From: Arcanobacterium_A hippocoleae
GTDB taxonomy: Bacteria > Actinomycetota > Actinomycetes > Actinomycetales > Actinomycetaceae
NCBI RefSeq assembly: GCF_031456295.1
Contig: NZ_JAVDUJ010000001.1
Span: forward strand, 248,001-312,000
DNA: 64,000 nucleotides
Direction of reading: 5' to 3'
In this document: piece by piece, positions 1 through 9,900 of the stretch
Position numbering within the stretch: the stretch's first letter is position 1
Layout of the letters: each line of letters starts with the position of its first letter
Program-made: the position numbers and the translations under genes
The notes under the pieces: generated by a model
What the model was told of the DNA's origin: nothing
What the model saw: only the letters and a program-made list of their open reading frames with translations
The model's database searches: none

Positions 1-766
1 CAAAGGTCGCTGCTAACAGGGTTGCTGCACCGACTAAATGCCATGGGTGATTTATCGGTAGTGAGAACATAAACGCTATTACGGTAACAAGTACTGCCGT
101 AGCGACGGCTGATTTGATTAATGCCGCGATTATTTTGCCTCCTGCAATCATGGATGCGGGTTTGGGTGAGAGGGCAAGCAGTTTCGTGGTGCTGTTCTCC
201 CATTCGTTGGTCATCGAAAGTTGCCCAAAGAGGAAGCCTGCGAGTATGGCGCCGAAGATTATCGTGTTGACTGCGAAACTTGTATCCCAGCCGATATCTA
301 CTTGATATCTAGTTTGTTCTACAATCTCAACCGTACCGGCGTCTAGGTGTTGATTGATGTAGTTGACGGCGGCTCCGGTTAGCCGGTTCGCGTAATTCTT
401 GGTCATATTGGCGTTGACATCGGTTACTACATGCGTCACTGACCCTGAAATTCCTGCGGCGTTCACTTGCGGCTCGTCGGTGACGGTATAACCATCGATG
501 TTTCTTGCTTGTGTCATGCCGGGTTTTGAGGAGGATTCCAGTTGCAAGTAAGGTGTGCCGTCGGGTGCCTGGAAAGCGGCGGCAGACTGTAGAAATTGTG
601 ATTGGCTTTGGTTTGGCTGCGTCTCAACGGGAAGTGTGATGCCGCCAGAGACCATGGCCGTGAATGCGAGCAGAAACAACAAAGGAGAGATAATCGTAGC
701 TACGTTGAACGCTGGATTTTCTTTGATGCTGTGTATTTCTTTAACGATGATGGCGAGAATATGCAT
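1..766 (-). CDS. ABC-2 type transporter permease (partial, runs off the left edge)
   Basis: Reading leftward from an ATG at 766, the frame stays open to the window edge, giving the N-terminal 255 residues. There is one membrane segment near residues 20-38, then an extracytoplasmic stretch of about 130 residues, then further membrane helices that begin after a conserved-looking loop (NEWENSTTKLL). This is the layout of ABC-2 or ABC-3-like export permeases. An AGGAG ribosome site sits 7 nt before the ATG. The ATPase gene ends 10 bp upstream on the same strand, so the two are very likely cotranscribed and form one exporter. The substrate cannot be told from sequence. Confidence 0.8.
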   Translation of the reverse strand, partial: MHILAIIVKEIHSIKENPAFNVATIISPLLFLLAFTAMVSGGITLPVETQPNQSQSQFLQSAAAFQAPDGTPYLQLESSSKPGMTQARNIDGYTVTDEPQVNAAGISGSVTHVVTDVNANMTKNYANRLTGAAVNYINQHLDAGTVEIVEQTRYQVDIGWDTSFAVNTIIFGAILAGFLFGQLSMTNEWENSTTKLLALSPKPASMIAGGKIIAALIKSAVATAVLVTVIAFMFSLPINHPWHLVGAATLLAATF

Positions 767-776
767 GGTCTTGCTC

Positions 777-1544
777 CTAGTCGCGGAGGTTTCTGCCGGT
801 GAGGTTTAAGAACGCGTCATCCAAGGTTGGTGTGGTGACGACGCGGGTCACACTTTGGCCGACTGTTGCTTTGAGTTTTTGAGGTGTGCCGAAGGCAATC
901 AATTTGCCCTGGTCGAGCAGTAAGATTTCATCTGCCAAGCGCTCGGCTTCGGTCATTACGTTCGTGGAGACCACTACGGTGCGGCCTTCTGTCTTAAAGC
1001 GTTCGATGTAATCCCAGATCCGATGGGCTCCCTGCACATCAACACCCAATGTTGGTTCATCGAGCAGTAGAAGTTTCGGATCACTCAGCAATGCTCGTCC
1101 AATTGCTAGGCGGCGTTTCATTCCGCCCGAATATGTACGAACCGGCTCTTTTGCGCGATCGGTGAGTTCGACAAGTTCAAGGATCTTGGAGATTCGTTGA
1201 GCTGCATGTTGAGTTTTGGTGACGTAGAGGGCGGCGTGGAACTGCAAATTCTCAATAGCGGATAACTCTGGGTAGAGCGCGGTATCTTGTGGAACCAAGC
1301 CAACCATGCGGCGCACCTGCTTGGCGTCTTTGATTGGATCCAGCCCGAATACGCGCACTATTCCACTCGTCGGACGATACAGGCCGGTGATTAGATTCAT
1401 TAGGGTGCTCTTCCCGGCACCGTTCGGTCCGAGCAGTGCGTACACCCGCCCAGGATTGAGCTGAATATTGAGACCGTCGATACGGGGTTTCTTCCCGAGA
1501 ACTTTCGTTATGCTTTCGCAAAATACAACATTTTCGTCACTCAT
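777..1544 (-). CDS. ABC transporter ATP-binding protein
   Basis: A 255-residue ATPase subunit of an ABC-2 exporter (DrrA/CcmA-like subfamily). Walker A GPNGAGKST lies at residues 39-47, the signature YSGGMKRRL near 135 and Walker B LLLLDEPTLG near 155, all intact. The frame could begin nine codons earlier at a GTG, but the ATG at 1544 has a well-placed GGAG site, so I chose it. It should couple ATP hydrolysis in the cytoplasm to the permease encoded next to it. The divergent TetR-like gene across a 103-bp gap is the obvious candidate regulator of the pair. Confidence 0.88.
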   Translation of the reverse strand: MSDENVVFCESITKVLGKKPRIDGLNIQLNPGRVYALLGPNGAGKSTLMNLITGLYRPTSGIVRVFGLDPIKDAKQVRRMVGLVPQDTALYPELSAIENLQFHAALYVTKTQHAAQRISKILELVELTDRAKEPVRTYSGGMKRRLAIGRALLSDPKLLLLDEPTLGVDVQGAHRIWDYIERFKTEGRTVVVSTNVMTEAERLADEILLLDQGKLIAFGTPQKLKATVGQSVTRVVTTPTLDDAFLNLTGRNLRD

Positions 1545-1647
1545 CTGTACTCCAATCAAAAAACCCGACACTTGTTGTATAATTTTATTGTTTCAGGAAT
1601 TTTGAACAGATAAAACCAGCAATCAAGCAGTAAATGTTGGGCAGGGG

Positions 1648-2223
1648 ATGATGGCCAGGCCAAGAAAAGATGAAAGTATTCCCTCCGGGGATGCGCGCAT
1701 GGTGACGGCTTTCTGGAAACAGCTCGCGAAAGGCTCTTACAAATCCATTACTGTGGCCTCCATCGTGCGGGAAGCAGGGCTCAACCGAGCGACTTTCTAC
1801 TATTACTTCGATTCAATCGATGACCTTGCTAGGCGTGCAGTCGCGACGTCAATCCCAGTCAACCTTATCGACCTTGTCGAAGGATTTCTGACCGGAGCAC
1901 ATGCCAGCCTGCAACTCGATTCTGCAACTAGGGAATCTATCGCAAGGCTATCGCTGGTGGCTGGCGATGCCAGCGCCAACGTCCTGATAATGCAATTTAA
2001 ACAAGTATTGCAAGAAATATGGATCCGGCGCTTCCATGTGGATGTTAGCAGGAGTGATGTGCAAGCTATCATCACCTTCATGGCATCTGGAGTTAGCGGT
2101 ATCCTCGGTGCCTGGATACGCAAACCCATAGACGAAAAATTCGATGCCTATCTGCAAAGTATCAGCCAGGTATTTTCTAAATCCGTTCTAGAATTCGTTG
2201 CTACTTACAAATCGGCAGAATGA
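1648..2223 (+). CDS. TetR/AcrR family transcriptional regulator
   Basis: A 191-residue protein with the TetR plan: an N-terminal helix-turn-helix (about residues 33-55, SITVASIVREAGLNRATFYY) and a ligand/dimer domain with no recognisable specificity. It is divergent from the ABC exporter pair, and the short shared intergenic space (1545-1647) holds a TATAAT hexamer at 1578-1583 and an imperfect inverted repeat near 1590-1607. Local control of the exporter is therefore the natural inference. Start is one of two adjacent ATGs behind a GGCAGGGG stretch. Confidence 0.82.
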   Translation: MMARPRKDESIPSGDARMVTAFWKQLAKGSYKSITVASIVREAGLNRATFYYYFDSIDDLARRAVATSIPVNLIDLVEGFLTGAHASLQLDSATRESIARLSLVAGDASANVLIMQFKQVLQEIWIRRFHVDVSRSDVQAIITFMASGVSGILGAWIRKPIDEKFDAYLQSISQVFSKSVLEFVATYKSAE

Positions 2224-2329
2224 GCCGAAGTCTAACCGTCTCCGAAACCGGATAAAAACACGCTGTCCGGATGATTTGAGTTAGAAAACATAATGCAATT
2301 AGGCGAAATAGCGTGGAGGCCTGCTGTGG

Positions 2330-3943
2330 GTGAAGCCTTTGGATGGCGTTATATGTGCATTGACGCGTATAGTGAAAATCATGTTATCCATTCTTGACGG
2401 CAATACCATTCTATCCGTATTTATTGTCATTGCCTTGGGCACGCTCTTTGGAAAGCTTCCTTTTGGACCGATTCGCTTTGGAGCTGCTGGAGCGCTTTTC
2501 GTAGGCTTAGCGGTCGGCGCTTTCGTGATTGTTGATCATGCTGCCTTAAGTTTATTGCAAAGTCTGGGTTTGGGTCTTTTTGTGTATATGCTGGGTTTGA
2601 CTGCTGGCGAGGTGTTTTTTCGGGGCCTGAAAGAGCAAGTGGGCTTGATGGTTGCTGCAGTGGTGGCGGTATGTATTGGCGCTGCGGTTGCCTTAGGGTT
2701 GGGAACTTTGCTTGGTATGCCACGTTTTATTTCGGTGGGAGTTTTTGCCGGATCGCTGACCTCTACGCCGTCAATGGCTGTAGCGCAGCAGCAAACTGGG
2801 TCTGATCTGCCAGCTGTGGGATATTCATTAGGGTATCCGGTCGGTGTTGTTGTTTCGATCTTGCTTATCGCGGTGGCGATGAAACTGAAATGGGAATCGC
2901 CGAAAGATAAAAAATCAGGCGGAGTAGACACGCTGCACATCATATCCGTGCAGGTTACCACCGATGCTGTATTCCAAGATCTGGTTGATAATTTCGCGGG
3001 GCGCTTCGTGATTATCAGTACGCGGCGGGATGGTAAAACTACCGTGGCATCGGATTATGTGGACATCCGGAAAGGCGATATTCTGCGTATATTGGTGTCA
3101 GAGGGGGATACTTCCGATATTGTGCAGCTGTTTGGTCGGCGCACTGCGCCCATGCCTTTTTTGGACAAAGCCTTGGTGATTGATGAATTTGTGGTTAGTA
3201 ATCATCTGGTGGCGGGTGCAAAAGTGGAAGAATTGCAACTGCATAAAAACTTTCAGGCCCGCATTGTGCGAGTTTTTCGTGGTGATGACGCGATTTTGGC
3301 GTATAAAGATACCCATATTGCTTACGGTGATCGGGTGGAAGTCATTATTGATGCTGATCGCAGGGAGGATGTTAGCGCATTCTTCGGAGATTCGATAAAG
3401 CAATATGCGGCTCTGAACTGGATTTCTGTGGCAGGTGGTCTGTCAATCGGGTATCTGGCAGCGCTTATTGAAATTCCATTGCCAGGCGGCGGATCTTTTG
3501 CGCTTGGTACTGCCTTGGGGCCATTGTTTGCGGGGCTGATCTTGGGCACGCTCAAGCGCACAGGTGGAGTTGCTTGGCAGGTACCGGCAAGTGCGAACAC
3601 AAGTTTGCAACAGTTGGGTCTGATGATTTTCTTGGCGGCTGCTGGTCTTAATGCGGGGCGGGCGTTTGCGGCCACGGCATTTTCCTTAAACGGCCTGCTG
3701 GCCATGATTTTGGGGATTGCTGTGGTGATTGCAGTTATCGCCGGTTTTATTCTTTGTGCTAGGTTATTTGGTAAGGCAGTGGAACGAGCTTCTGGCGGTG
3801 GCTGCGGGATGCTGGGGCAACCAGCGGTGCTGCAATATGCGTTGGCTAATTCCTCCGATCCGCGTGTGATGGAAGGCTACACCTCGGTATTTGCCATTGC
3901 GCTGATCTTAAAGATTTTCATTATTCCTTTTATGCTGCTCTAA
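2330..3943 (+). CDS. AspT/YidE/YbjL-type antiporter-like transporter with RCK_C domains
   Basis: A 537-residue membrane protein with two blocks of hydrophobic helices flanking a soluble middle (about residues 200-350) that contains two RCK_C (TrkA-C) type modules. This is the architecture of the AAE transporter family (AspT, YidE, YbjL). The motif near residue 140 (GSLTSTPSMAVAQ) and its C-terminal counterpart (GGGCGMLGQPAVLQYA) are typical duplicated family elements. The chosen GTG has GGAGG 10 nt upstream; a later ATG (MLSILDG) at 2381 is where similarity to relatives should begin and is the alternative. Transported substrate unknown. Confidence 0.8.
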   Translation: MKPLDGVICALTRIVKIMLSILDGNTILSVFIVIALGTLFGKLPFGPIRFGAAGALFVGLAVGAFVIVDHAALSLLQSLGLGLFVYMLGLTAGEVFFRGLKEQVGLMVAAVVAVCIGAAVALGLGTLLGMPRFISVGVFAGSLTSTPSMAVAQQQTGSDLPAVGYSLGYPVGVVVSILLIAVAMKLKWESPKDKKSGGVDTLHIISVQVTTDAVFQDLVDNFAGRFVIISTRRDGKTTVASDYVDIRKGDILRILVSEGDTSDIVQLFGRRTAPMPFLDKALVIDEFVVSNHLVAGAKVEELQLHKNFQARIVRVFRGDDAILAYKDTHIAYGDRVEVIIDADRREDVSAFFGDSIKQYAALNWISVAGGLSIGYLAALIEIPLPGGGSFALGTALGPLFAGLILGTLKRTGGVAWQVPASANTSLQQLGLMIFLAAAGLNAGRAFAATAFSLNGLLAMILGIAVVIAVIAGFILCARLFGKAVERASGGGCGMLGQPAVLQYALANSSDPRVMEGYTSVFAIALILKIFIIPFMLL

Positions 3944-4118
3944 TTTGATGCTGCTCGAAAGATTGTTTTTTGGCTTGACCTAAAGTGTTAACTAAATCTT
4001 CATTGATTAGTTGGTTGCAGAGTTTTTCGTCTAGGTTATAGTTTCTAGTGGGTTGGAAGAGCTGCGGTGAGTTTCTGTTGTTTGGAAGATGTGCACTGTG
4101 GCTCGGTTTGAGTAGGGT

Positions 4119-4166
4119 AGATATCGGCGCAATTTACTTAAGCTAAAGTGAATTGCGCCGATATCT
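4119..4166 (+). terminator. Rho-independent terminator, 16-bp perfect stem
   Basis: Arms 4119-4134 and 4151-4166 are perfectly complementary, with an inner imperfect extension, and are followed on the + strand by a T-rich tail (TTATTTTATTT). It lies about 175 bp past the transporter stop and just downstream of the convergent small membrane protein gene, so it may serve both directions. The T-rich side favours the + strand. Bases 3944-4118 hold no recognisable gene. Confidence 0.75.
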
Positions 4167-4174
4167 TATTTTAT

Positions 4175-4606
4175 TTACGAAGTTGCTGAGTTAGGGTTTG
4201 TGGGTTGTGCAGCTTTTGGGTAGAAAGCTAAAGCTATTACGGCAGCTGCTGCGATACATGCGCTAGTTCCATCTACTATGGGACCCGGATAGTAGTCATA
4301 TGAAACTATCGTAATATCAAGATCGTTTGCAATATCCTCCCCTTGAAGTAAGACGAATTCTGCAGCAGCAAAAATCACAGCGTCAAGGAATGCGATCAGA
4401 AACTTGTTCCGGTGTTTTGAAAAAAGCAACGTAGCTATCGTTTGCACACTCGTAGCAAAAATACCGCAGAATATAAGAGCTACAGATGCCGCAACATGTT
4501 CTAAGTACGCCACATCGATCCAAAAACGGTAGCACAATATGCCAATCCCCACTGAAACCAAAAGCAGCGGAAGTACTTGCCTGCCAATTCTTTCAGCGAC
4601 GGACAC
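4175..4606 (-). CDS. Small four-helix membrane protein of unknown function
   Basis: A 143-residue protein with about four hydrophobic segments (roughly residues 10-27, 33-58, 68-86 and 112-130), a charged loop after the second and a 20-residue polar loop (QGEDIANDLDITIVSYDYYP) before the last. I recognise no family. The start is a GTG inside the 3' end of a 39-codon ORF, overlapping it by 14 nt in another frame, with AGGAAAGGAAC as ribosome site. This implies translational coupling. Small multi-helix proteins next to secreted-peptide genes often act as immunity or export partners, but that is inference. A frameshift joining the two frames into one five-helix protein is an alternative. Confidence 0.65.
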   Translation of the reverse strand: MSVAERIGRQVLPLLLVSVGIGILCYRFWIDVAYLEHVAASVALIFCGIFATSVQTIATLLFSKHRNKFLIAFLDAVIFAAAEFVLLQGEDIANDLDITIVSYDYYPGPIVDGTSACIAAAAVIALAFYPKAAQPTNPNSATS

Positions 4607-4712
4607 GGTAGTAAGTTCCTTTCCTGAAAGTAGCTGCTCCTACGGCTGTAAATGATAGCGCAAGCGTGCAAATACTTGCTGCTGCCATGCGGGTAATTTT
4701 ACGCAGCTTCAT
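4593..4712 (-). CDS. Predicted 39-residue secreted small peptide precursor
   Basis: An ATG at 4712, preceded by GAAAGGA, opens a 39-codon frame ending at 4593. Residues 1-8 are basic (MKLRKITR), residues 9-25 are hydrophobic, and VGA-A near 24-27 fits signal peptidase I cleavage. The predicted mature part is only about 13 residues, with six Arg/Lys and two Tyr (ATFRKGTYYRVRR). It overlaps the start of the membrane protein gene by 14 nt. It could be a pheromone, antimicrobial peptide or leader peptide, or the first helix of a frameshifted membrane protein. Too short for homology judgement; the call rests on composition, ribosome site and layout. Confidence 0.5.
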   Translation of the reverse strand: MKLRKITRMAAASICTLALSFTAVGAATFRKGTYYRVRR

Positions 4713-4835
4713 TGCTTTGTTTTCCTTTCACACTGTATTTCTATCTTCTTTGATAGTAGATTTTACTTCCGTGAAAGAAGTGGTGCTTTGGTTAAGCACA
4801 AAGCTATTCTATTATTAGGTACCCCTAACCTGCAA
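4713..4835 (-). promoter_or_regulatory. Promoter and hairpin-rich leader of the small peptide gene
   Basis: On the minus strand, TTGCAG (4835-4830), an 18-bp spacer and TAGAAT (4811-4806) make a good promoter with a start near 4799. The spacer contains an inverted repeat TTAGG-N4-CCTAA. The predicted 87-nt leader then holds three consecutive small stem-loops: 4799-4783 (GTGCTT/AAGCAC), 4781-4765 (ACTTC/GAAGT) and 4756-4741 (CTATC/GATAG). The arrangement suggests a protected or regulated 5' leader; the mechanism is unknown. Confidence 0.5.
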
Positions 4836-4851
4836 TGGGTTTTACAACAAT

Positions 4852-6204
4852 TTAAAATCCGAGACTTGCTGTGAATGAGAGGAGATCAGCCTCATCACCG
4901 TGGAAAGTTGAGACTTGGATTCCAATGGGTGTTCCGTCAGGCGCACTGCCGGCTGGAATCGATATCGCGGGCATTCCTGTGACGTTTGCTAACGCTGTGA
5001 ATGCAATCATTGGCATGGATCGAAGTAGTGCAGATAATGAGCCAACTCCGTCCAACTGCCCAAGCAAGGGCGGCACACACGCCAGCGTGGGGCTGATAAT
5101 CAGATCAAAATTTTTGTAACGTTCAGCCAGACGGTCAGCCAGTTTATTGTTCTGTGCAGCACGAAGAATCTTTGCGGGAATTCGTCTGCCCACCTTTGCA
5201 GTCTGCTCCGAGCGTCTTTCAACACGGTCAGGGAATTCTACACTATCGACTTCTTCTGCCAGAGCAGCAAAGAATTGCACCTCGAAAAATGGTGATGCTG
5301 AAGGGAATCTTCCGATATGAGTCACTTGGTGTCCAAGGGTTTTCAGCCGATTCACAAAGTTTCGCGTAGCTGCAATTACCTCTGGCTGGACTTTGGCACT
5401 CCCGAGAGCACTCTGATCTGTCCAGCCGATACGCAACGGCTTCTTCGGTTCGTTTACGGCAGCTTGTAATGACCGGCTTAACTGCGGGGCGTGCCAGCGA
5501 TCTTTGCTGGTAGTCCCAGATATTGCAGTGTAAATCAGTGCGGAATCCTCGACAGTGCGAGTCAGCGGGCCGATTGTACCGAGCTTTCCCCACAAGGCTG
5601 CGTTTGGTGCGGTAGAAACACGGCCGCGCATCGGTTTTAGACCCACCAGCCCGCATGCAGCAGCAGGAATCCGAATTGATCCGCCGCCATCTCCTCCGAT
5701 GCCTGCCGGGACGATTCCTGATGCAACCGCCGATGCTGTACCTCCAGAACTCCCACCGGGTGTACGTTTGGGAGCCCGCGGATTTTTCACCATACCATAG
5801 CGTGCGCTTTCAGAAAACGGGAATTGACCAAATTCTGGCATATTGGTGACGCCGATGATCACTGCGCCAGCATCCCGCAGTCGCCGCACCACTTCACTGT
5901 CATGGGCTGCTGGTGTCCTTTGAGATCGTCCGCCAAAAGTGGTGGGGATACCCTTAATATCGTTCTCTGCTTTGATCACCATCGGAACGCCGGCAAGCGG
6001 AAGCGATTCTCGGCGTGCAAGCGGCAAAGCGTCAATATCGGCTGCTGCCTGAAGTGCGGAATCTTTGCACAACTGTTGGAAAGCATTATATTCATCTGCT
6101 GCGGCACGATTGAGCGCTTCAGTGCACAGCTCGGTAGCGCTGAGCGTTCCTTTGCGGACTCGAAAAGCTATTTCGGTAACGGTAAGCCGCTCGTAGTTCT
6201 CCAT
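4852..6204 (-). CDS. Amidase signature family protein
   Basis: A 450-residue amidase signature enzyme (GatA/AmdA superfamily), a cytoplasmic Ser-cisSer-Lys hydrolase of amide bonds. Catalytic residues are visible: Lys78 (PMVIKAEND), cis-Ser in GGSSGG near 152-153, and nucleophile Ser176 in GGDGGGSIRIPA. Substrate unclear; it is not next to gatB/gatC, so it is probably not the tRNA amidotransferase subunit. The ATG at 6204 is preceded by TATACT and exactly 6 nt, which indicates a leaderless transcript. A TTG 18 codons upstream would extend the frame but would lie upstream of this promoter's start. Confidence 0.88.
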   Translation of the reverse strand: MENYERLTVTEIAFRVRKGTLSATELCTEALNRAAADEYNAFQQLCKDSALQAAADIDALPLARRESLPLAGVPMVIKAENDIKGIPTTFGGRSQRTPAAHDSEVVRRLRDAGAVIIGVTNMPEFGQFPFSESARYGMVKNPRAPKRTPGGSSGGTASAVASGIVPAGIGGDGGGSIRIPAAACGLVGLKPMRGRVSTAPNAALWGKLGTIGPLTRTVEDSALIYTAISGTTSKDRWHAPQLSRSLQAAVNEPKKPLRIGWTDQSALGSAKVQPEVIAATRNFVNRLKTLGHQVTHIGRFPSASPFFEVQFFAALAEEVDSVEFPDRVERRSEQTAKVGRRIPAKILRAAQNNKLADRLAERYKNFDLIISPTLACVPPLLGQLDGVGSLSALLRSMPMIAFTALANVTGMPAISIPAGSAPDGTPIGIQVSTFHGDEADLLSFTASLGF

Positions 6205-6456
6205 AGCCAGAGTATATCGATACTCTTGAGCGGCGTGCAGACACTTTTCAGATATCAAGAGTGATTTTTCAGATAGTAAATAACTGCTGGAAAACGATTT
6301 ATCTTGGCGTTGATATAAATCGTACTATATGCTGTTAGTGCTAATAGCCCAATGTTTTAGATAGGGATGAATGTAAAAAATATCAATTTCGTAAAATCAG
6401 ATCAGTTAGGGCCTACCTTGCCAGATTTTACTGAAGTTGTGTTTTGAGATACTACT

Positions 6457-6732
6457 ATGCTTACTTTGACCAACGTTTCCCGTGTTTTTGAGAGAAAAGA
6501 AAAGTTCACTGCCGTCGCCGATATTTCATTGCAAGTAACGCCGGGAAAGATTCATGCCCTGCTGGGACCGAACGGAGCGGGGAAAACAACGACAGTGCGG
6601 ATGTGCGCCACTTTGCTTCGCCCAACTTCCGGAAGTATTGAGATTGCCGGAATCGACGCAGTAAAACACCCCGAACTGGCGCGGTATGCGCTTTCTCGTT
6701 TGCGTGCCGGAATGCGCCGTGAATCGCTTTAG
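6457..6732 (+). pseudogene. Truncated ABC transporter ATPase (N-terminal third only)
   Basis: The frame encodes 91 residues that begin as a normal ABC ATPase (MLTLTNVSRVFERKEKFTAV), with Walker A GPNGAGKTT near residues 35-43 and the following LRPTSGSIEIAGIDA strand. After ARYAL the sequence loses similarity and stops. Q-loop, signature and Walker B are absent, so it cannot be a working ATPase. In the same frame after the TAG, 6733-6888 stays open for 51 codons (MHGLTRDIVNRIRQRS...) with no recognisable product. This is a decayed remnant of an exporter locus. Confidence 0.8.
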
Positions 6733-6904
6733 ATGCACGGACTTACGCGAGATATTGTGAATAGAATCCGTCAACGAAGCCTGATTCTTAAATATCTGGT
6801 TAACACTTTCTTACTGGTATCTAGTTTGAATTTAATGTCTGTAAAACAGGGAATTTTAAGCTTATTTTCCGATTCGCGGTGGTGGTAAAGTCGCCATCGG
6901 CAGG

Positions 6905-6925
6905 CAATAAACGCGGCGTTTATTG
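6905..6925. promoter_or_regulatory. 21-bp near-perfect palindrome upstream of the alkaline phosphatase gene
   Basis: Arms CAATAAACGC (6905-6914) and GCGTTTATTG (6916-6925) are perfect inverted copies around one central base. It ends 28 nt before the phosphatase ATG and lacks a following T-run. An operator, rather than a terminator, is the better reading. No matching regulator gene is visible nearby. Confidence 0.5.
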
Positions 6926-6952
6926 AGCCACATTGTTGCAATAGGAGTACAT

Positions 6953-9900
6953 ATGTTTTCCAAGAAAAAGTCAGTGGGGGTGTTGACTGCAGGTCTGACG
7001 GTCGCGGCTCTTTCTATAGTCCCACAGAGCGTCAGCTTTGCGGAAGGTGAGAGCACCTTCCAAAAGTACAATGGTCCAGAGTCCTGCATCGCAGTAGATT
7101 CCTCCGGCAAAGTGAAGGCTCCTGGGCCAGGAGATTGCGCCCAGTTCGGTAAAGAAGGCCAGCAGTACACTAATGCGCGGGCGAAGAACGTGATCTTACT
7201 GATTGGGGATGGCTTCGGTCAGCAAGAAATCACCGCTGCACGCAACTATCTGAAAGGTGCAGGCGGACGTTTTGAAGGAATCGACGCCTTCCCGATGACT
7301 GGCTTTTACACGCATCATTCCATCAATCGCAAAGACGGGAAAATCAACTACGTCACCGATTCTGCGGCATCTGCGACGGCATGGACCACAGGGGTAAAGA
7401 CCTATAACGGTGCCATCGGGGTGGCGCTGGACGGTAAGCCGGTGGAGAACATTTTGGAGATGGCCAAGAAGCATGGGATGCGCACTGGTAACGTCACCAC
7501 TTCGGAAATTCAGGACGCCACACCTGCTGCTCTCAGCGCACACGCCTTGAACCGGAAATGCTATTCCCCGGAAGAAAACAGCGACTCTTGTACGGGTGAG
7601 GCTTTCGATAAACAGTGGCGGCAAAATGGGGGATTAGGCTCAATCTCTGAGCAAATCCTTGACCTGAGAGCTGATGTTACCTTGGGCGGAGGATCTAAGT
7701 ATTTCAACCAGAAAGTCCAGGCTGACGGTGAGGGACGTAACCCTTACGTGGAAAATACGATGAAGTGGGCCAAAGACAAATCGGTGTTGGATAACGCGAA
7801 AGATAACGGATTCCAGGTCGTTACCAACGCTGACGAATTATCCAAAATTACCGCAGCGAACCAAGACAAACCACTACTGGGACTGTTCCATGAAAAGAAT
7901 ATGACCACTCGGAACGCCCCGTCCAAGGCTAAACGCGGCGCGGGACTAGCTGCCCCTGCTTCATGTACGAAACAGGATACAAAGGGCGAACCAGAACTGT
8001 TGGCGATGACTGAAAAGGCGCTGGAACTATTGGACGACCCGAAATCTGAAAAGGGCTTCTTCTTGCAGGTAGAGTCTGCCTCTATCGACAAGCGGGCACA
8101 TGCTGCAGACGCTTGCGGCATGATTGGTGAAGTAGAGCGATTTGACGAGGTTGCCAAGGCTGCGCTGGACTTTGCTGCAAAAGACGGCGAGACTCTGGTG
8201 ATCATGACCGCTGACCATTCTCATTCCAGCCAGATTATTTACGATAACTCTGAGTCGGTTTCCCCGGTCACGCGCCTGAAGACTGCCGATGGTTCGTCGA
8301 TGTCCGTGGCTTATGGCACCATTCCTGCTGACGTGATTGAAAACGATCCAAAGTCTTCCACACAGCACACGGGTGCGCAGCTGCGAGTGGCTGCCTATGG
8401 GCCGGGTGCAGAGAATGTGATCGGTCAGATTGACCAGACTGATGTGCACTTCGTGATGACTAATGCTTTGGGAATCACCAAGGGTGGGGATCAGCACAAA
8501 GCTGTGCTTGGTGAGTTAGCCAAGGGTGCGCAGGCCAAGGACGTCCCAGCAACTTGCTATGAGATTTCGGCTGACGGCAGCGTGGTGCCAGGGGCTGGCG
8601 ACTGCGCCCAGTTCGGCAAGGAGGGCCAAGGCCGGGATAAGTCCAAGGCGAAGAATGTTGTATTGTTCATCGGGGACGGTACAGGAGATTCGGAGCTTAC
8701 CAGCGGGCGTAACTACCTGTACGGGGCTTCTGGGCGTCTGCCGGGAATTGATAACCTGCCTTTCACTGGCAGCTATACGACCTATGCGCTGAACAAGAAA
8801 ACTGGGGTGCCAGACTTAGTGACGGATTCGGCCGCTTCGGCTACAGGATGGTCCGCTGGCGTTAAGACCTACAATGGGGCATTATCGGTAAACCTGAAAG
8901 GCGAGCCGGTGCCGACACTCTTAGAGCTGGCGAAGAAGCAAGGCCTGAAAACCGGAAACATCACCACCGCGGAGATTCAAGATGCCACCCCGGCCGCTTT
9001 CGCTACCCATGCCTTGAATCGCAAGTGTTACGGACCAGATGAGAAAGAAAACTCTAAGAGCTGTCAGGGAGAAGACTTCAAGGGACAGTATCGGGAAAAC
9101 GGCGGTCTTGGGTCTATCTCCGAACAGTTGGTAGACAGCCGTGCAGACATTACGATGGGCGGCGGATCCAAAGCTTTCGGACAGAGTGTTAAGAAAGGCG
9201 GCACCTGGGGCGGACATAAGTGGACAGAAGGTGAGAGCGTTTTGGATAATGCCAAAGCGCAAGGCTTCCAGGTGGTCACCACTGCTGAAGAATTCGATAA
9301 GATTACTGAAGCCAACCAGGATAAACCAGTGCTCGGGTTGTTCGCGGAAGGTAACTTCCCGCGTAATTACACCCAGACCATTCCCGAGGTAGACGGACCC
9401 AAAGCTCCGCCCGTGACCTGCACCAATAACGCTGAACGTCCCGCCACGATTCCATCCTTGGCTGCGATGACCACCAAGTCGATGGATTTGCTGAAGAACG
9501 ACAAGGGTTTCTTGCTGCAGGTAGAAGGCGCGTCGATCGATAAGGCTGACCATGATGCTGATATTTGCGGGCAGATTGGCGAGTTGAACGAACTGGATTT
9601 GGCAGTGCAGGCAGCCCGTGAGTGGGTGAAGCAGAATAACGAGCCAACCTTGCTGATCATGACTGCTGACCATGCTCATACTTCACAGATTGTTGCACCG
9701 GGGATGCTGACATCGGGCCGGGCGACCACCTTGAACACGGTCGAAGGGTCGAAAATGACCGTCAACTATGCTACTGCTGCATCTAATGACGATAAGGAAG
9801 CGCTGGGCGGTCAGACTCATACTGGTGCACAGCTGCGGGTCGCGGCTGAGGGGCCGGGCGCAGGTAATGTGGTTGGGCAGATTGACCAGACCGATGTGCA

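Noticed and set aside
8921..9679. 252-codon open frame antisense to the second phosphatase domain
   Set aside because: The sense strand is a clear PhoA domain; the antisense frame is a by-product of its codon use.
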